Source of the DNA: Rhodospirillales bacterium 70-18
Lineage (GTDB): Bacteria; Pseudomonadota; Alphaproteobacteria; Acetobacterales; Acetobacteraceae
DNA: 64,000 bases
Reading direction: 5' to 3'
NCBI GenBank assembly: GCA_001899585.1
Contig: MKWE01000031.1
Span: 209,168 to 273,167, forward strand
Within the stretch, counting starts at the first letter, position 1, and each line of letters begins with the position of its first letter. Below are positions 8,892-22,023 of the stretch, piece after piece. The notes beneath the pieces were generated by a model. It was not told the DNA's origin, searched no databases, and saw only the letters and a list, made by a program, of their open reading frames with translations. The translations under genes were made by a program, and so were the position numbers.

Positions 8892-9761
8892 CTACCGGTG
8901 GTTGTAGACGACGAAGCCGGCCACCGCGTCCAGCATCGCCTCCGGCTCGTCGGCACGGATCGAGTGGCTGCTGTGCTCGAATATGCGCAGGTCGGAGCCG
9001 GGGATCAGGCGGTGGATCTCCTCGGAGAATTCGGGCGGGCAGATCCAGTCGTGCCGCCCGGCCAGGATCAGTGTCGGCGCGGTGATGCGGCCCAGTTCGG
9101 GGCGCAGGTCGAAGCTTTGCAGGAAGCCGCCGGGGGCGAATGCGCGGTTCAGCGCCTCGGGCGTGAGGATACCGCGGCTGCGCGAGGCGGCGGCGGCTTT
9201 CGGGTCGAAGCGGGTGGAGTAGAGCGACCCCATCACGTCGTAGTAGCGGCGTAGCTTCTCCACCGTATCCAGCTCGCCGGCCCATAGCTGGTCGCATACC
9301 GCCTTCTGCTCGGCGCTGCCGCGTTCGGCGACGATCTGGCGGGCGCGCTGGTTGAAGCCGGCATGCGCGGCGGTCACCACCAGCACCAGATGCGACACCG
9401 AGGCCGGGTAGCGCGCCGCATGCGCCATCGCCACCATGCCGCCATAGGAGGTGCCGATGGAGACGATCGGGCCGAGGCCCAGATGCAGGCGCAGCGCCTC
9501 CATGTCCTCCACATTCTCGTCCAGCGTATAGCGCGCGGGGTCGCCCTTGGCCGAGCGCCCCTGGCCGCGATGGTCGAGGTAGACGAGCTGCATGCGCCTG
9601 GCCAGCGGGCTCATGCCCGGCTTGAAGCCGCTATGGTCGCCGCCCGGCCCGCCATGCAGCACGAAGGCCACCGGCTGCTCGCGCATGCGCTCGCCATCCG
9701 GGACCAGGCCGGCACCCTCGATGTCGAAATAGATCTCGGTCTCGCGGATGCGTGCGCGCAT
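8892..9761 (-). CDS. Alpha/beta hydrolase, proline iminopeptidase-like (S33)
   Basis: A 289-residue alpha/beta hydrolase. The oxyanion loop HGGPGG, nucleophile elbow GTSYGG (Ser), acid GRHDWICP (Asp) and C-terminal SSHSI (His) give a full catalytic triad. HGGPGG is typical of peptidase family S33. The frame is open far upstream (to 10958), but that part is antisense to the acyl-CoA dehydrogenase; the ATG at 9761 starts the folded domain. It is convergent with livF and divergent from the acyl-CoA dehydrogenase. Substrate unknown: a peptidase, or a thioesterase or lactonase serving the catabolic genes, are both possible. Confidence 0.85.
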   Translation of the reverse strand: MRARIRETEIYFDIEGAGLVPDGERMREQPVAFVLHGGPGGDHSGFKPGMSPLARRMQLVYLDHRGQGRSAKGDPARYTLDENVEDMEALRLHLGLGPIVSIGTSYGGMVAMAHAARYPASVSHLVLVVTAAHAGFNQRARQIVAERGSAEQKAVCDQLWAGELDTVEKLRRYYDVMGSLYSTRFDPKAAAASRSRGILTPEALNRAFAPGGFLQSFDLRPELGRITAPTLILAGRHDWICPPEFSEEIHRLIPGSDLRIFEHSSHSIRADEPEAMLDAVAGFVVYNHR

Positions 9762-9851
9762 GGAAGGCTCCGGTGCTGCGGGCCGCCCATGCGGCCCTTC
9801 TGTCCGGCGCGACGATAGGCTAGATCGAAGGGAGCCGGGAGGGGCGCACGC

Positions 9852-11027
9852 ATGGATTTCGACCTGACCGAGGACCAGAGGGCCTTCCAGGAAACCGCCC
9901 GCGCCTTCGCCCGCGAGCGGCTGCTGCCCTATGCCGGCCAGTGGGACCAAACCCGGCATTTCCCCGCCGAGGAGCTGCGCGCGGCCGCCGGGCTGGGGTT
10001 CGGCGCGATCTATGTGGACGAGGCGCATGGCGGCACCGGGCTGTCGCGGCTGGACGCGGCGCTGATCTTCGAGGAACTGGCCGCCGCCGACCCCTCCACG
10101 GCCGCCTTCCTGTCCATCCACAACATGGTCGCCAGCATGGTCAGCCGTTTCGGCAACGACGACCAGCGCGCCCGCTTCCTGCCGGACATCATCGCCGGCC
10201 GGAAATTCGTCAGCTACTGCCTGACCGAGCCCGGCTCCGGCTCGGACGCGGCGGCACTGAAGACGCGGGCGGAGGCGACGGCGGACGGGCAGTACCGCGT
10301 CAACGGCACCAAGGCGTTCATCTCCGGCGGCGGCATCGCCGACCTCTACGTGACCATGCTGCGCACCGGCGACCAGAGCACCGGCGACCAGAGCACCGGC
10401 GGCCAGACCGCGCGCGGCATCTCCTGCCTGGTGGCGGAGCGCGGCACCCCCGGCCTGTCGTTCGGCACGCCGGAGCGCAAGCTGGGCTGGAACAGCCAGC
10501 CGACCGCGCAGGTGATCTTCGAGGACTGCCTGGTGCCGCAGGCCAACCGGCTGGGCGCCGAGGGCGAGGGCTTCCGCTTCGCCATGATGGGGCTGGACGG
10601 CGGGCGCATCAACATTGCCGCCTGCTCGCTGGGCGGCGCGCGGGCCTGCCTGGAGGCGGCGCTGGCCTATGTGCGGGAGCGCCGCGCCTTCGGCCGCAGG
10701 CTGGCGGATTTCCAGGCGCTGCAATTCAAGCTGGCCGACATGGCGACCGAGCTGGAGGCGGCCCGGCTGATGGTGCACCGCGCCGCGGTGGCATTGGACA
10801 ACGGCGCCACGGACGCCACGCTGCGCTGCGCCATGGCCAAGCGCTTCGCCACCGACATCTGCTTCCGCATCTGCGACGAGGCGCTGCAACTGCACGGCGG
10901 CTACGGCTACATCGCCGACTACCAGGTCGAGCGCTACCTGCGCGATCTCAGGGTGCACCGCATCCTGGAGGGCACCAACGAAATCATGCGCGTCATCATC
11001 GCGCGGAAACTGCTGGAGGACGCATGA
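9852..11027 (+). CDS. Acyl-CoA dehydrogenase, probably isobutyryl-CoA dehydrogenase
   Basis: A 391-residue FAD-dependent acyl-CoA dehydrogenase. The family signatures CLTEPGSGSDAAALKTRA and the C-terminal LHGGYGYIADYQVERYLRDLRVHRILEGTNEI are present, and the Glu of ILEGTNEI is the usual catalytic base. It overlaps by ATGA the 3-hydroxyisobutyrate dehydrogenase gene, which points to the valine pathway (isobutyryl-CoA to methacrylyl-CoA). Oddity: an in-frame tandem repeat TGDQS-TGDQS-TGGQT near residues 172-186, in a surface loop. Substrate is inferred from context; 2-methylbutyryl-CoA is an alternative. Confidence 0.88.
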   Translation: MDFDLTEDQRAFQETARAFARERLLPYAGQWDQTRHFPAEELRAAAGLGFGAIYVDEAHGGTGLSRLDAALIFEELAAADPSTAAFLSIHNMVASMVSRFGNDDQRARFLPDIIAGRKFVSYCLTEPGSGSDAAALKTRAEATADGQYRVNGTKAFISGGGIADLYVTMLRTGDQSTGDQSTGGQTARGISCLVAERGTPGLSFGTPERKLGWNSQPTAQVIFEDCLVPQANRLGAEGEGFRFAMMGLDGGRINIAACSLGGARACLEAALAYVRERRAFGRRLADFQALQFKLADMATELEAARLMVHRAAVALDNGATDATLRCAMAKRFATDICFRICDEALQLHGGYGYIADYQVERYLRDLRVHRILEGTNEIMRVIIARKLLEDA

Positions 11028-11929
11028 ACATCGCCGTCATCGGCCTGGGCAACATGGGGCTGCCCATGGCCGCCAACCTGTTGCGGGCCGGCCACAGCGT
11101 CGCCGGCTACGACCTGGTCGCGGAGAACCGCGCCCGGCATGCCGCCAATGGCGGGCGGGTCGCCACGTCGGTCGCCGATGCGGTGGGCGATGCCGATGTG
11201 GTGCTGACCATGCTGCCGGCGGGCCAGCACGTCGAAGCCGTCTGCATGGGCCAGGGCGGCGTGTTCGACGCGGTGAAGGGCCGCTCCCCGCTGCTGATCG
11301 ACAGTTCGACGATCGATGTGGACACCGTCCGCAAGCTGGCCGCCGAGGCCCGCATCGCCGGGCTGGACCTGCTGGACGCGCCGGTTTCCGGCGGCGTTGG
11401 CGGCGCCACCGCCGGCACGCTCACCTTCATGGTCGGCGGCACCGCGGCCGGCTTCGCCCGCGCCGAGCCGGTGCTGAAGGCGATGGGCAAGGCCATCATC
11501 CATGCCGGCGCCTCCGGCGCCGGGCAGGCCGCCAAGGCGTGCAACAACATGATGCTGGCCATCAACATGATCGGCGTGGCCGAGGGCTTCCTGCTGGCCG
11601 ACAGACTGGGGCTGGACCGGCAGAAGCTGTTCGACATCGCGTCCACCGCCACCAGCCAGAGCTGGGCGATGACCTCCTATTGCCCCGCCCCCGGCCCGGT
11701 GCCGGCCGCCCCCTCCAACCGCGACTACGCCCCCGGCTTCGCCACCGCGCTGATGCTGAAGGACCTCACCCTGGCCCAGGGCGCGGCCGCATCGGCCGGC
11801 TCCCCCACCCCGCTCGGCGCCCATGCCCGGCGCATCTATGCCGCCATGGCCGAACAGGGCGAGGCGGGACAGGATTTCTCCGTGGTGTTCCGCTGGCTCG
11901 CCACCAAGCCGCGCGACGAGGCGGTGTGA
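11024..11929 (+). CDS. mmsB: 3-hydroxyisobutyrate dehydrogenase
   Basis: A 301-residue beta-hydroxyacid dehydrogenase. The N-terminus IAVIGLGNMGLPMAANLLRAGH is the Rossmann motif of the family, DAPVSGGVGGATAGTLTFMVGG is the substrate-binding signature, and the catalytic Lys lies in GQAAKACNNMM. Valine catabolism uses it to oxidise 3-hydroxyisobutyrate to methylmalonate semialdehyde with NAD. The ATG at 11024 overlaps the preceding dehydrogenase stop. The next gene starts one base after its stop. The semialdehyde dehydrogenase mmsA is not in the window. Confidence 0.93.
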   Translation: MNIAVIGLGNMGLPMAANLLRAGHSVAGYDLVAENRARHAANGGRVATSVADAVGDADVVLTMLPAGQHVEAVCMGQGGVFDAVKGRSPLLIDSSTIDVDTVRKLAAEARIAGLDLLDAPVSGGVGGATAGTLTFMVGGTAAGFARAEPVLKAMGKAIIHAGASGAGQAAKACNNMMLAINMIGVAEGFLLADRLGLDRQKLFDIASTATSQSWAMTSYCPAPGPVPAAPSNRDYAPGFATALMLKDLTLAQGAAASAGSPTPLGAHARRIYAAMAEQGEAGQDFSVVFRWLATKPRDEAV

Positions 11930-11930
11930 C

Positions 11931-13613
11931 ATGTCGCTCGAAGCCTTCCGCGCCGCGCGCGACTTCCTGCTGACCCACCGGACCGACTACCACACCGCCT
12001 ATACCCATTTCCGCTGGCCGGAGATGCAGGGCTTCAACTGGGCGCTCGACTGGTTCGACGGCGTGCTGGCCAAGGGCGACACCGCCAATGCCCCCGCCCT
12101 GCGCATCACCGGCGCGGGTGAGGCCGAGCTCACCTTCGCCGAGCTCTCCGCCCGCTCCAACAGCGTCGCCCAGGGCCTGCGCGCGCTGGGCGTGGCGCGC
12201 GGCGACCGCATCCTGCTGATGCTCGGCAATATCGCGCCGCTGTGGGAGATCATGCTGGCGGCGATGAAGCTGGGCGCCGTCGTCGTGCCCGCCACCACCC
12301 TGCTCACCGCCGACGACCTGGCCGAGCGTGTCGCCCGCGCCCGCGTGCGCTTCGTCATCGCCACCGCCGAGGACGCGCCGAAGCTCGCCGCCGTGCCCGC
12401 CGGCATCCCGCGCATCACCGTCGGCGGCAGCGTGGACGGCAGCACCGACTACGCGACCCTGCTGGCCCACCCCGCCACGTTCACGCCCGATGGCTCCACC
12501 GGCGCCGACGACCCGCTGCTGCTGTATTTCACCTCCGGCACCACCGCCAAGCCGAAGCTGGTGCTGCACAGCCACCGCTCCTACCCGCTCGGGCACCTCT
12601 CCACGATGTACTGGCTCGGCCTGCAGCCGGGCGACGTGCACCTCAACGTCTCCTCCCCCGGCTGGGCCAAGCACGCCTGGTCCTGCCTGTTCGCGCCCTG
12701 GAACGCCGGCGCCTGCGTGTTCATCGCCAACCAGCCCCGCTTCAACGCCCGCGCGCTGCTGGACGCGATCGCCGCGCACAAGGTCACCTCCCTCTGCGCG
12801 CCGCCCACCGTCTGGCGCATGTTCATCCAGGAGGACCTGAAATCCTGGCACACCAGCCTGCGCGAGGTGTGCGGCGCCGGCGAGCCGCTGAACCCGGAGG
12901 TGATCGACCAGGTGCGCGCCGCCTGGAACCTCACCATCCGCGACGGCTACGGCCAGACCGAGACCACGGCACAGATCGGCAACCCGCCCGGCCAGCCGGT
13001 CAAGCCCGGCTCCATGGGCCGCCCGCTGCCGGGCTACACCATCCGCCTGCTCGACCCCGAAGGCGCGGAGGCGCGGGAGGGCTCCGTCTGCATCCCGCTG
13101 CATCCCCGCCCCGCCGCCCTGATGCGCGGCTACCAGAACGACGCGGGCGGCATCGACGAGATTCCCGGCACCGAATACCACACCGGCGACATCGCCAGCC
13201 GCGACGACGACGGCTACCTCACCTATGTCGGCCGCGCCGACGACGTGTTCAAAGCCTCGGACTACCGCATCTCGCCGTTCGAGCTGGAAAGCGTGCTGAT
13301 CGAACACCCGATGGTGGCCGAGGCGGCCGTGGTGCCGGCGCCCGACCCGGTGCGGCTGGCGGTGCCCAAGGCCTATATCAGCCTGGCCGGCGGCGCCAAC
13401 GGCTCGCCGGAGGTGGCGCTGTCGATCTTCCAGCACCTGCGCGCCCGGCTGGCCCCCTACAAGCGCATCCGCCGGCTGGAATTCGCCGAGCTGCCCAAGA
13501 CCATCTCCGGCAAGATCCGCCGGGTGGAGCTGCGCCGGTCCGAGGAGGGCCGCACCGGGCGGGCCGAGGGCGAATACCGCGAGGACGATTTTCCCGAACT
13601 GAAGCAGGGCTGA
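11931..13613 (+). CDS. AMP-forming acyl-CoA synthetase (medium-chain type)
   Basis: A 560-residue member of the ANL superfamily. The phosphate loop [13 protein letters not shown], the A5 motif GYGQTETT, the A7 aspartate in [15 protein letters not shown], and the C-terminal A10 lysine in [11 protein letters not shown] are all visible, so the enzyme looks intact. Overall it resembles the MACS-type synthetases, which activate short or branched carboxylates with ATP and CoA. Position between mmsB and isovaleryl-CoA dehydrogenase suggests activation of branched-chain acids such as isovalerate or isobutyrate, but that is inference. Confidence 0.88.
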   Translation: MSLEAFRAARDFLLTHRTDYHTAYTHFRWPEMQGFNWALDWFDGVLAKGDTANAPALRITGAGEAELTFAELSARSNSVAQGLRALGVARGDRILLMLGNIAPLWEIMLAAMKLGAVVVPATTLLTADDLAERVARARVRFVIATAEDAPKLAAVPAGIPRITVGGSVDGSTDYATLLAHPATFTPDGSTGADDPLLLYFTSGTTAKPKLVLHSHRSYPLGHLSTMYWLGLQPGDVHLNVSSPGWAKHAWSCLFAPWNAGACVFIANQPRFNARALLDAIAAHKVTSLCAPPTVWRMFIQEDLKSWHTSLREVCGAGEPLNPEVIDQVRAAWNLTIRDGYGQTETTAQIGNPPGQPVKPGSMGRPLPGYTIRLLDPEGAEAREGSVCIPLHPRPAALMRGYQNDAGGIDEIPGTEYHTGDIASRDDDGYLTYVGRADDVFKASDYRISPFELESVLIEHPMVAEAAVVPAPDPVRLAVPKAYISLAGGANGSPEVALSIFQHLRARLAPYKRIRRLEFAELPKTISGKIRRVELRRSEEGRTGRAEGEYREDDFPELKQG

Positions 13614-13617
13614 CAGC

Positions 13618-14789
13618 ATGGCCGCCAATACCGGCTACGGGCTTGATTTCGACCTCGGCGAGGAGGTCGACATGCTGCGCGACAGCGTGCGCCGCTTCGC
13701 CGAGGCCGAGATCGCGCCGCGCGCCGCCGCCATCGACCGCGACAACGACTTTCCCGCCGACCTCTGGCGCAAGATGGGCGACATGGGCCTGCTCGGCCTG
13801 ACCGTCGAGGAAGAGTACGGCGGCGCCGGCATGGGCTATCTGGCGCATTGCGTGGCGATGGAGGAGATCAGCCGCGCCTCCGCCTCGGTGGGGCTTTCGT
13901 ACGGCGCGCACAGCAATCTCTGCGTCAACCAGATCCGCCGCAACGGCACCCCGGCGCAGAAAGCCGCCTACCTGCCGAAGCTGATCAGCGGCGAGCATGT
14001 CGGCGCGCTGGCGATGAGCGAGCCGGGGGCGGGGTCGGACGTGGTCTCCATGCGGCTGCGCGCCGACCGCCACGGCGGCCGCTACGTGCTGAACGGCGCC
14101 AAGATGTGGATCACCAACGGCCCGGACGCGGACACGCTGGTGGTCTACGCCAAGACCACCCCCGAGGCCGGCCCGCGCGGCATCACCGCCTTCCTGATCG
14201 AGAAGGGCATGGCCGGCTTCTCCTGCGCCCAGAAGCTCGACAAGCTCGGCATGCGCGGCTCCAACACCGGCGAGCTGGTGTTCGAGAACGTGGAGGTTCC
14301 GGCCGAGAACGTGCTCGGCGCCGTCGATGGCGGCGTGGCCGTGCTGATGAGCGGGCTGGACTATGAGCGCGCGGTGCTGGCCGCCGGCCCGCTCGGCATC
14401 ATGCAGGCCTGCATGGACGCGGTGATCCCCTACGTGCACGACCGCAAGCAATTCGGCCAGCCGATCGGCGAATTCCAGCTCATGCAGGGCAAGCTGGCCG
14501 ACATGTACACGGTGATGAACGCGGCGAAGGCCTACGTCTACGCCGTCAACAAATCCTGCGACCGCGGCCAGACCACCCGCAAGGACGCCGCCGGCGCCAT
14601 CCTGTTCGCCGCCGAAAAGGCCACCTGGATGGCGCTGGAGGCCATCCAGGTGCTGGGCGGCAACGGCTATATCAACGACTACCCCACCGGGCGGCTGCTG
14701 CGCGACGCCAAGCTGTACGAGATCGGCGCCGGCACCAGCGAAATCCGCCGCATGCTGATCGGCCGCGAGCTGTTCAAGGAAACCGCCTG

Positions 14790-14790
<1 letters not shown>
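13618..14790 (+). CDS. liuA: Isovaleryl-CoA dehydrogenase
   Basis: A 390-residue acyl-CoA dehydrogenase converting isovaleryl-CoA to 3-methylcrotonyl-CoA. Two features identify it. The usual C-terminal catalytic Glu is absent ([15 protein letters not shown]), while a Glu is present in [13 protein letters not shown], the relocated catalytic base of isovaleryl-CoA dehydrogenases. Adjacent carboxylase genes confirm the leucine pathway. The stop overlaps the liuB start by one base (TGATG). Confidence 0.95.
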
Positions 14791-18403
<3,613 letters not shown>

Positions 18404-18428
18404 GTCCACGGGGCTTGAATAGGACATA

Positions 18429-18442
18429 GATACTGCCGTATC
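18429..18442. promoter_or_regulatory. Small palindrome upstream of the ferredoxin oxidoreductase gene
   Basis: GATAC (18429-18433), 4 nt, GTATC (18438-18442) form an inverted repeat in the 96-bp gap before the oxidoreductase. Just beyond it CCCGTG-GG-CACGGG can also pair. TTGAAT a few bases upstream could be a -35 box, but no good -10 box is evident. Weak evidence for a promoter with an operator. Confidence 0.3.
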
Positions 18443-18499
18443 CTGCCCGTGGGCACGGGTCGGCGGGCAGATCCGGATGGAAACGGGCGGACCGATGAC

Positions 18500-21400
18500 A
18501 TGAAACATTCGGCGGTAACCCTCGACGACAAGTACGAGGCCGAGAGCGACCGGTTCTACCTCACCGGCACGCAGGCGCTGGTGCGCCTGCCGATCCTGCA
18601 ACGCCAGCGCGACCTCGCCGCCGGGCTGAACACCGCGGGCTACGTCTCCGGCTATCGCGGCTCCCCGCTGGGGCAGGTGGACATCCAGATGTGGCAGGCC
18701 CGCAAGCACCTGGAGGAGGCGCATATCCGCTTCCATCCGGGCGTGAACGAGGAACTGGCCGCCACCGCCATCTGGGGCACCCAGCAACTGCCGTTGCTGC
18801 CCGGCGCGAAATATGACGGCGTGTTCGCCTACTGGTACGGCAAGGGCCCCGGCGTGGACCGTGCCGGCGACGCCTTCCGCCACGCCAACTATGCCGGCAC
18901 CGCGCGCACCGGCGGCGTGCTGGCGATGGCCGGCGACGACCATGCCTGCAAGTCCTCCACCGTGCCGCACCAGAGCGAGCCGGCGCTGATCGCGGCCCAC
19001 ATGCCGGTGCTGGTGCCGGCCGACGTGCGCGACCTGCTGGAGCTTGGCCTGCATGGCTGGGCGATGTCGCGCTGGTCCGGCCGCTGGGTCGGCTTCAAGA
19101 CCGTCGCGGACGTGGTGGACAGCTCGGCCAGCGTCGATTTCGACCTCGCCGGCTTCCATTCCGTGCTGCCCGAAGGCCCCCACCCCGATGCCGGCTTCCG
19201 CCTCCCCGACCCGCCGCTGGAGCAGGAGGCGCGGGTCTTCAACGTCGGCATTCCGGCCGCTCTGGAATACGCCCGCGCCAACGGACTGGACCGGATCGTG
19301 CTGGATCCGCCAGGCGCGCGGCTGGGCATCATCACCCTCGGCAAGTCCTATCACGACACCCGCCAGGCGCTGGCCGATCTCGGCCTGGGCGAGCGCGCCG
19401 GCATCCGGCTGCTGAAGATCGCCCTGGCCTGGCCGCTCGACCCGCAGATCATCCGCCGCTTCGCCGAGGGGCTGGATGAGATCGTGGTGGTCGAGGAGAA
19501 GGCCCCCATCCTCGAACAGCAGGTCCGCGACATCCTGTACGACAGCGCGCGCCGCCCGCTGGTGCTGGGCAAGCGCGACGCCGCCGGCGCGGTGTTCCTG
19601 AAATCCAACGGCGAGTTCTCCTCCTCGGAGATCGCGCTGGCGCTGGGCAGCCGCATCGACCGCTTCGCCGGCACCGAGGAGCTGCGCGCGCGCATGGCCT
19701 TCCTCCGCCAGCAGGCGGAAACGGTCGCCAAGGCCGAGGTTCTGGCCCTGCGCCGCCCGTATTTCTGCTCCGGCTGCCCGCACAACACCTCCACCAAGGT
19801 GATCGACGGCAGCCGCGCGCTGGCCGGCATCGGCTGCCACACGCTGGCCCTGTGGATGGACCGCAGCACCGAGACCTTCAGCCAGATGGGCGGCGAGGGC
19901 GCCCAATGGTTCGGTCAGGCGCCGTTCACCGAGGAGAAGCACGTCTTCGCCAATATCGGCGACGGCACCTATTTCCATTCCGGCATCATGGCCATCCGCG
20001 CCGCCGTGGCCGCCGAGGTGAACATCACCTACAAGCTGCTGTTCAACGACGCGGTGGCCATGACCGGCGGCCAGCCGGTGGACGGCCCGCTCAGCGTGCC
20101 GCAGATCACGCGGCAGGTGGCCGCCGAGGGCGTCACCCGCATCGCCATCGTTACCGACGAGCCGGAGAAATACGACGGGGTGAAGGACCTCGCCCCCGGC
20201 ACCACCGTCCACCACCGCCGCGACATGCAGAGCGTGGAAGCCAGCCTGCGCGACACCGCCGGCGCCACCGTGCTGGTCTACGACCAGACCTGCGCCAGCG
20301 AGAAGCGCCGCCGCCGCAAGCGCGGCACCTTCCCCAACCCGGCAAAACGCGCCTTCATCAACGCCGCCGTCTGCGAGGGCTGCGGCGATTGCTCGCGCGC
20401 CTCCAACTGCCTGTCGGTGCAGCCGCTGGAAACCGAGCTGGGCACCAAGCGTCGCATCGACCAGTCGAGCTGCAACAAGGATTTCTCCTGCGTCGAGGGC
20501 TTCTGCCCCAGCTTCGTGACCGTGCACGGCGCGGAGCCGAAAAAGCGCGCCCGCGTGTCGCCGGACGACATCGTGCTGCCGGAACCGGCCCTGCCCGCGC
20601 TCGCCGAGCCGTGGAACATCCTGGTCACCGGCATCGGCGGCACCGGCATCGTCACCATCGGCGCCCTGCTCGGCATGGCGGCGCATCTGGACGGCCGCCA
20701 CGTCACCGTGCTGGACCAGATGGGCATGGCGCAGAAGGGCGGCAGCGTGTTCAGCCATATCCGCCTGGCCGCCAACGAGGCCGACCTGCACGGCCTGAAG
20801 GTCAGTCGCGGCGACGCCGACCTGCTGCTTGCCTGCGACATGGTGGTGGCCGGCAGCAAGGACACGCTGGCCGCCCTGCGCCCCGGTGTCAGCCACGCCG
20901 TGCTCAACACCCACGAAATCCCCACCGGCGACTTCGTGATGGACACCGGTACCCGCCTGCCCGCCGCCCGGCTGCGCCGCAGCATCGCGCAGGCCGTCGG
21001 CCCGGATGCCACCGACATGCTGGACGCCACCAACCTCGCCACCGCCCTGCTGGGCGACAGCATCGCCACCAACCCGTTCATGCTCGGCTATGCCTGGCAG
21101 AAGGGGCTGGTGCCGCTGACCCTGGCCAGCCTGCTGCAGGCCATCGAGCTGAACGGCACGGCGGTGGCGGCCAACAAGGCCGCCTTCACCTGGGGCCGCG
21201 CCGCCGCGGTGGACCCCGCCCGGGTGGCCGCCGCCGCCGGCCTCGCCCCCGCTGCGCCCGCACTCGCCACCATGGCGCCGCGCACGTTGGAGCAGATGCT
21301 CGACGGCCGCATGGCCCATCTCACCGCCTACCAGAGCCGGCGCTACGCCCGCCGCTGGCGCGCCCTGGTGGACCGCGTGGCCGAGCTGGAGGGCCGCATG

Positions 21401-21940
21401 TTCTCCGGCTCCACGGCGCTGACCGAGGCGGTCGCCCGCGGCTACCACAAGCTGCTGACATACAAGGACGAATACGAGGTCGCCCGGCTCTACGCGTCCA
21501 AGGAGTTCCGCACCGCCCTGGCCGCCCAGTTCGAGACGCCCAAGCGGATCGAGTTCCATCTGGCGCCGCCGATCCTGGCCAGGCGCGACAAGCGCACCGG
21601 CCATCTGGTCAAGCGCAGCTACGGCCCCTGGCTGATGCACGCCTTCCGCGTGCTGGCGCCGCTGAAGGTGCTGCGCGGCACCGCGCTCGATCTGTTCGGC
21701 CGCACCGAGGAGCGCCGGGCCGAACGCCGGCTGATCGGCGAGTACGAGGCGGTGGTGGAGGAGATCATCCAGCGCCTGTCGCCGCAGACCCTCGCCACCG
21801 CGGTTGCCCTCGCCGGCCTGCCCGAAACCATCCGGGGATTCGGCCATGTGAAGGAGCGCGCCATCCGCCAGGCGGGCGTGGAGCAGGCGAAGCTGCTGGA
21901 ACGGCTGCGGCAGCCGCAACTGGCGATGGCCGCCGAGTGA
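18500..21940 (+). CDS. Indolepyruvate ferredoxin oxidoreductase family protein (fused alpha-beta)
   Basis: A 1146-residue fusion protein that oxidatively decarboxylates a 2-oxo acid to its acyl-CoA with ferredoxin as acceptor. Order: pyrimidine-binding domain (about 20-230), a TPP-binding domain with GDGTYFHSG and ITYKLLFNDAVAMTGGQPVDG, an iron-sulfur region with CEGCGDC (C625, C628, C631) plus further cysteines to about 675, and the gamma domain starting ILVTGIGGTGIVTIGALLG at about 710. Length matches the long fused aerobic form rather than archaeal IorA plus IorB. Its place after the leucine/valine genes suggests arylpyruvates or branched-chain 2-oxo acids. ATG 18500 chosen because the upstream in-frame extension is unlike the family. 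Confidence 0.92.
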   Translation: MKHSAVTLDDKYEAESDRFYLTGTQALVRLPILQRQRDLAAGLNTAGYVSGYRGSPLGQVDIQMWQARKHLEEAHIRFHPGVNEELAATAIWGTQQLPLLPGAKYDGVFAYWYGKGPGVDRAGDAFRHANYAGTARTGGVLAMAGDDHACKSSTVPHQSEPALIAAHMPVLVPADVRDLLELGLHGWAMSRWSGRWVGFKTVADVVDSSASVDFDLAGFHSVLPEGPHPDAGFRLPDPPLEQEARVFNVGIPAALEYARANGLDRIVLDPPGARLGIITLGKSYHDTRQALADLGLGERAGIRLLKIALAWPLDPQIIRRFAEGLDEIVVVEEKAPILEQQVRDILYDSARRPLVLGKRDAAGAVFLKSNGEFSSSEIALALGSRIDRFAGTEELRARMAFLRQQAETVAKAEVLALRRPYFCSGCPHNTSTKVIDGSRALAGIGCHTLALWMDRSTETFSQMGGEGAQWFGQAPFTEEKHVFANIGDGTYFHSGIMAIRAAVAAEVNITYKLLFNDAVAMTGGQPVDGPLSVPQITRQVAAEGVTRIAIVTDEPEKYDGVKDLAPGTTVHHRRDMQSVEASLRDTAGATVLVYDQTCASEKRRRRKRGTFPNPAKRAFINAAVCEGCGDCSRASNCLSVQPLETELGTKRRIDQSSCNKDFSCVEGFCPSFVTVHGAEPKKRARVSPDDIVLPEPALPALAEPWNILVTGIGGTGIVTIGALLGMAAHLDGRHVTVLDQMGMAQKGGSVFSHIRLAANEADLHGLKVSRGDADLLLACDMVVAGSKDTLAALRPGVSHAVLNTHEIPTGDFVMDTGTRLPAARLRRSIAQAVGPDATDMLDATNLATALLGDSIATNPFMLGYAWQKGLVPLTLASLLQAIELNGTAVAANKAAFTWGRAAAVDPARVAAAAGLAPAAPALATMAPRTLEQMLDGRMAHLTAYQSRRYARRWRALVDRVAELEGRMFSGSTALTEAVARGYHKLLTYKDEYEVARLYASKEFRTALAAQFETPKRIEFHLAPPILARRDKRTGHLVKRSYGPWLMHAFRVLAPLKVLRGTALDLFGRTEERRAERRLIGEYEAVVEEIIQRLSPQTLATAVALAGLPETIRGFGHVKERAIRQAGVEQAKLLERLRQPQLAMAAE

Positions 21941-22023
21941 CAATTATGGCCTAGTGCCTCGGAGACGGGTGTAAACTGACGATTGTTTGACGATAAATTG
22001 ACGCTCCCGTGGCCAGGTGTGGC

